A DNA stretch of 6,158 bases, taken from Streptosporangiaceae bacterium (GTDB lineage Bacteria; Actinomycetota; Actinomycetes; Streptosporangiales; Streptosporangiaceae). The notes beneath the pieces are model-generated. The model saw nothing but the letters and a program-made list of their open reading frames with translations, was not told the DNA's origin and ran no database searches. Position 1 is the first letter of the stretch; every line of letters begins with the position of its first letter. Where the stretch lies: positions 1 through 6,158 of the forward strand of contig JASHTT010000646.1 in the NCBI GenBank assembly GCA_030040415.1, in the 5' to 3' direction. Shown here one piece after another: positions 5,092 through 6,158 of the stretch. A program made the translations under genes and the position numbers.

Positions 5092-6158
5092 ATGGGCGAG
5101 GCTGAGACGGCCGGAGGGCCGGGCATCACGGCCGGAGGGAGCTACGCCGGCGGCCCGGCGGCGACTCCCGAGCCGGGGCGGCACGCGCCGGACCGAAACC
5201 TCGCGCTCGAACTGGCCAGGGTCACCGAGGCTGGCGCCATGGCGTCGGCACGCTGGGTCGGGCGGTGCAACAAGAACGGCGCCGACGCCGCGGCGGTCAA
5301 CGCGATGCGGCAACTCATCAACACCGTATCGATGAACGGCGTCGTAGTGATCGGCGAAGGCGAGAAGGACCACGCGCCGATGCTGTACAACGGCGAGCAG
5401 GTAGGCGACGGCACAGGCGCGCTGTGCGACGTCGCAGTTGACCCGATAGACGGCACGCGGCTCACCGCGAACGGCATGCCGAATGCCATCTCGGTCATCG
5501 CCGTCAGCGCCCGCGGCTCGATGTACGACCCGTCCGCTGTGTACTACATGTCCAAGCTTGTCACCGGCCCGGACGCGGCCGACGCCGTCGACGTCGACGC
5601 CCCGCCCGCAGCGAACATCGCCGCGGTGGCCAGGTCGAAGCATTGCTCGCCGTCCGACGTGACGGTCGTCCTGCTGGACCGGCCGCGGCACGAGGACCTG
5701 ATCAGGCAGATCCGCGAAGCCGGGGCGCGGATCAAGCTGCTGACCGACGGCGACGTGGCAGGCGCGATCATGGCAGCGCGCGATGGCACGGGCGTCGACC
5801 TGATGCTGGGGATCGGCGGCACGCCGGAAGGGATCATCGCCGCGTGCGCCATCAAGTGCCTGGGCGGCGTCATCCAGGGCAAGCTGGCACCGCGCGACGA
5901 CGCCGAGCGGGCCAAGGCGGTCGATGCCGGACATGACCTGAGCCGGGTGCTGACGACCGACGAGCTCGTAGCGTCGGACGACGCGTTCTTCGCCGCGACG
6001 GGGATCACTGACGGCGAGCTGCTGGCAGGCGTCCGGTACCGGTCCGGCGGCGCTACGACGCACTCGCTGGTCATGCGCGCCCGGTCCGGCACCGTGCGCA
6101 ACATTTACAGCGAGCACCAGTTCTGGAAGCTGAGCGCCTACAGCGCGGTGGATTTCCA
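5092..6158 (+). CDS. glpX: Fructose-1,6-bisphosphatase class II (GlpX), 3' end cut by window
   Basis: GlpX hydrolyses fructose 1,6-bisphosphate to fructose 6-phosphate, the committed step of gluconeogenesis in actinobacteria, using divalent metal and a fold related to inositol monophosphatases. The 355 residues visible nearly complete a protein of about 340-365 aa; only a short C-terminal tail is missing. After a Gly/Pro-rich, probably disordered extension (1-34) the domain starts at DRNLALELARVTEAGAMASA. Motifs follow: KNGADAAAVNAMR (61-73), VVIGEGEKDHAPMLYNGE, the metal-binding VDPIDGTRL (116-124), LTDGDVAG, GIGGTPEGIIAACAIKCLGG, and near the end GGATTHSLVMRARSGTVR. Lys61 and Asp65 correspond to catalytic or metal-site residues described for E. 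coli GlpX. One oddity: the stretch usually reading GRGDK is GRCNK here (57-61). The gene is divergent from the TetR gene, and fumarase is a frequent downstream neighbour in this phylum, outside the window. Confidence 0.97.
   Translation, partial: MGEAETAGGPGITAGGSYAGGPAATPEPGRHAPDRNLALELARVTEAGAMASARWVGRCNKNGADAAAVNAMRQLINTVSMNGVVVIGEGEKDHAPMLYNGEQVGDGTGALCDVAVDPIDGTRLTANGMPNAISVIAVSARGSMYDPSAVYYMSKLVTGPDAADAVDVDAPPAANIAAVARSKHCSPSDVTVVLLDRPRHEDLIRQIREAGARIKLLTDGDVAGAIMAARDGTGVDLMLGIGGTPEGIIAACAIKCLGGVIQGKLAPRDDAERAKAVDAGHDLSRVLTTDELVASDDAFFAATGITDGELLAGVRYRSGGATTHSLVMRARSGTVRNIYSEHQFWKLSAYSAVDF

Noticed and set aside
4998..5129. Longer TetR start at 5129
   Set aside because: The extra residues are low complexity, cover the whole control region and overlap the glpX start. 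The domain fits a start at 4997.
4999..6117. Minus-strand open frame of 372 codons opposite glpX
   Set aside because: Same cause: it mirrors the codon bias of glpX and has no recognisable domain.

Overview
The window comes from a high-GC actinobacterium. The evidence is the very high GC of codon third positions, the GTG starts, and gene content in an order familiar from this phylum. As I recall it, Mycobacterium tuberculosis has lytB2/ispH divergent from Rv1109c, followed by xseA and xseB, with glpX nearby. The proteins do not look specifically mycobacterial. A soil-type actinomycete is a reasonable guess, but the sequence does not settle the genus.

Layout, left to right. (1) Positions 1-546, minus strand: the N-terminal 182 residues of IspH, the last enzyme of the MEP isoprenoid pathway, cut by the window edge. 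(2) 547-738: a divergent intergenic region with weak promoter-like elements, a perfect 12-bp palindrome against the ispH start, and a second dyad inside a candidate promoter spacer. (3) 739-1341, plus strand: a 200-aa protein of the uncharacterised Rv1109c-like family, with a conserved helical C-terminal module. (4) 1342-1488: a spacer holding about five decaying 18-bp tandem repeats. A +1 reading frame here has a codon-like base pattern and could be a lost, frameshifted or misassembled tail of the preceding gene. (5) 1489-2706 xseA and 2790-3113 xseB: the two subunits of exodeoxyribonuclease VII. (6) 3100-4383: a lipoprotein with Asp-box (BNR/Ycf48-like) beta-propeller repeats, starting inside the end of xseB. 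(7) 4380-4997, minus strand: a TetR-family repressor whose stop codon interlocks with the lipoprotein stop in the tetranucleotide CTAG. (8) 4998-5091: a divergent intergenic region. (9) 5092-6158, plus strand: glpX, class II fructose-1,6-bisphosphatase, almost complete and cut at its 3' end.

Most of this is housekeeping: isoprenoid synthesis, DNA repair and gluconeogenesis. The accessory part is the lipoprotein/TetR pair between xseB and glpX. I see no mobile element, CRISPR array, tRNA or rRNA, and no convincing new multi-gene system. The points most worth checking are the reading frame at the end of the 739-1341 gene, the palindrome at the ispH start, the possible leaderless start of xseB, and the lipoprotein/TetR pair.
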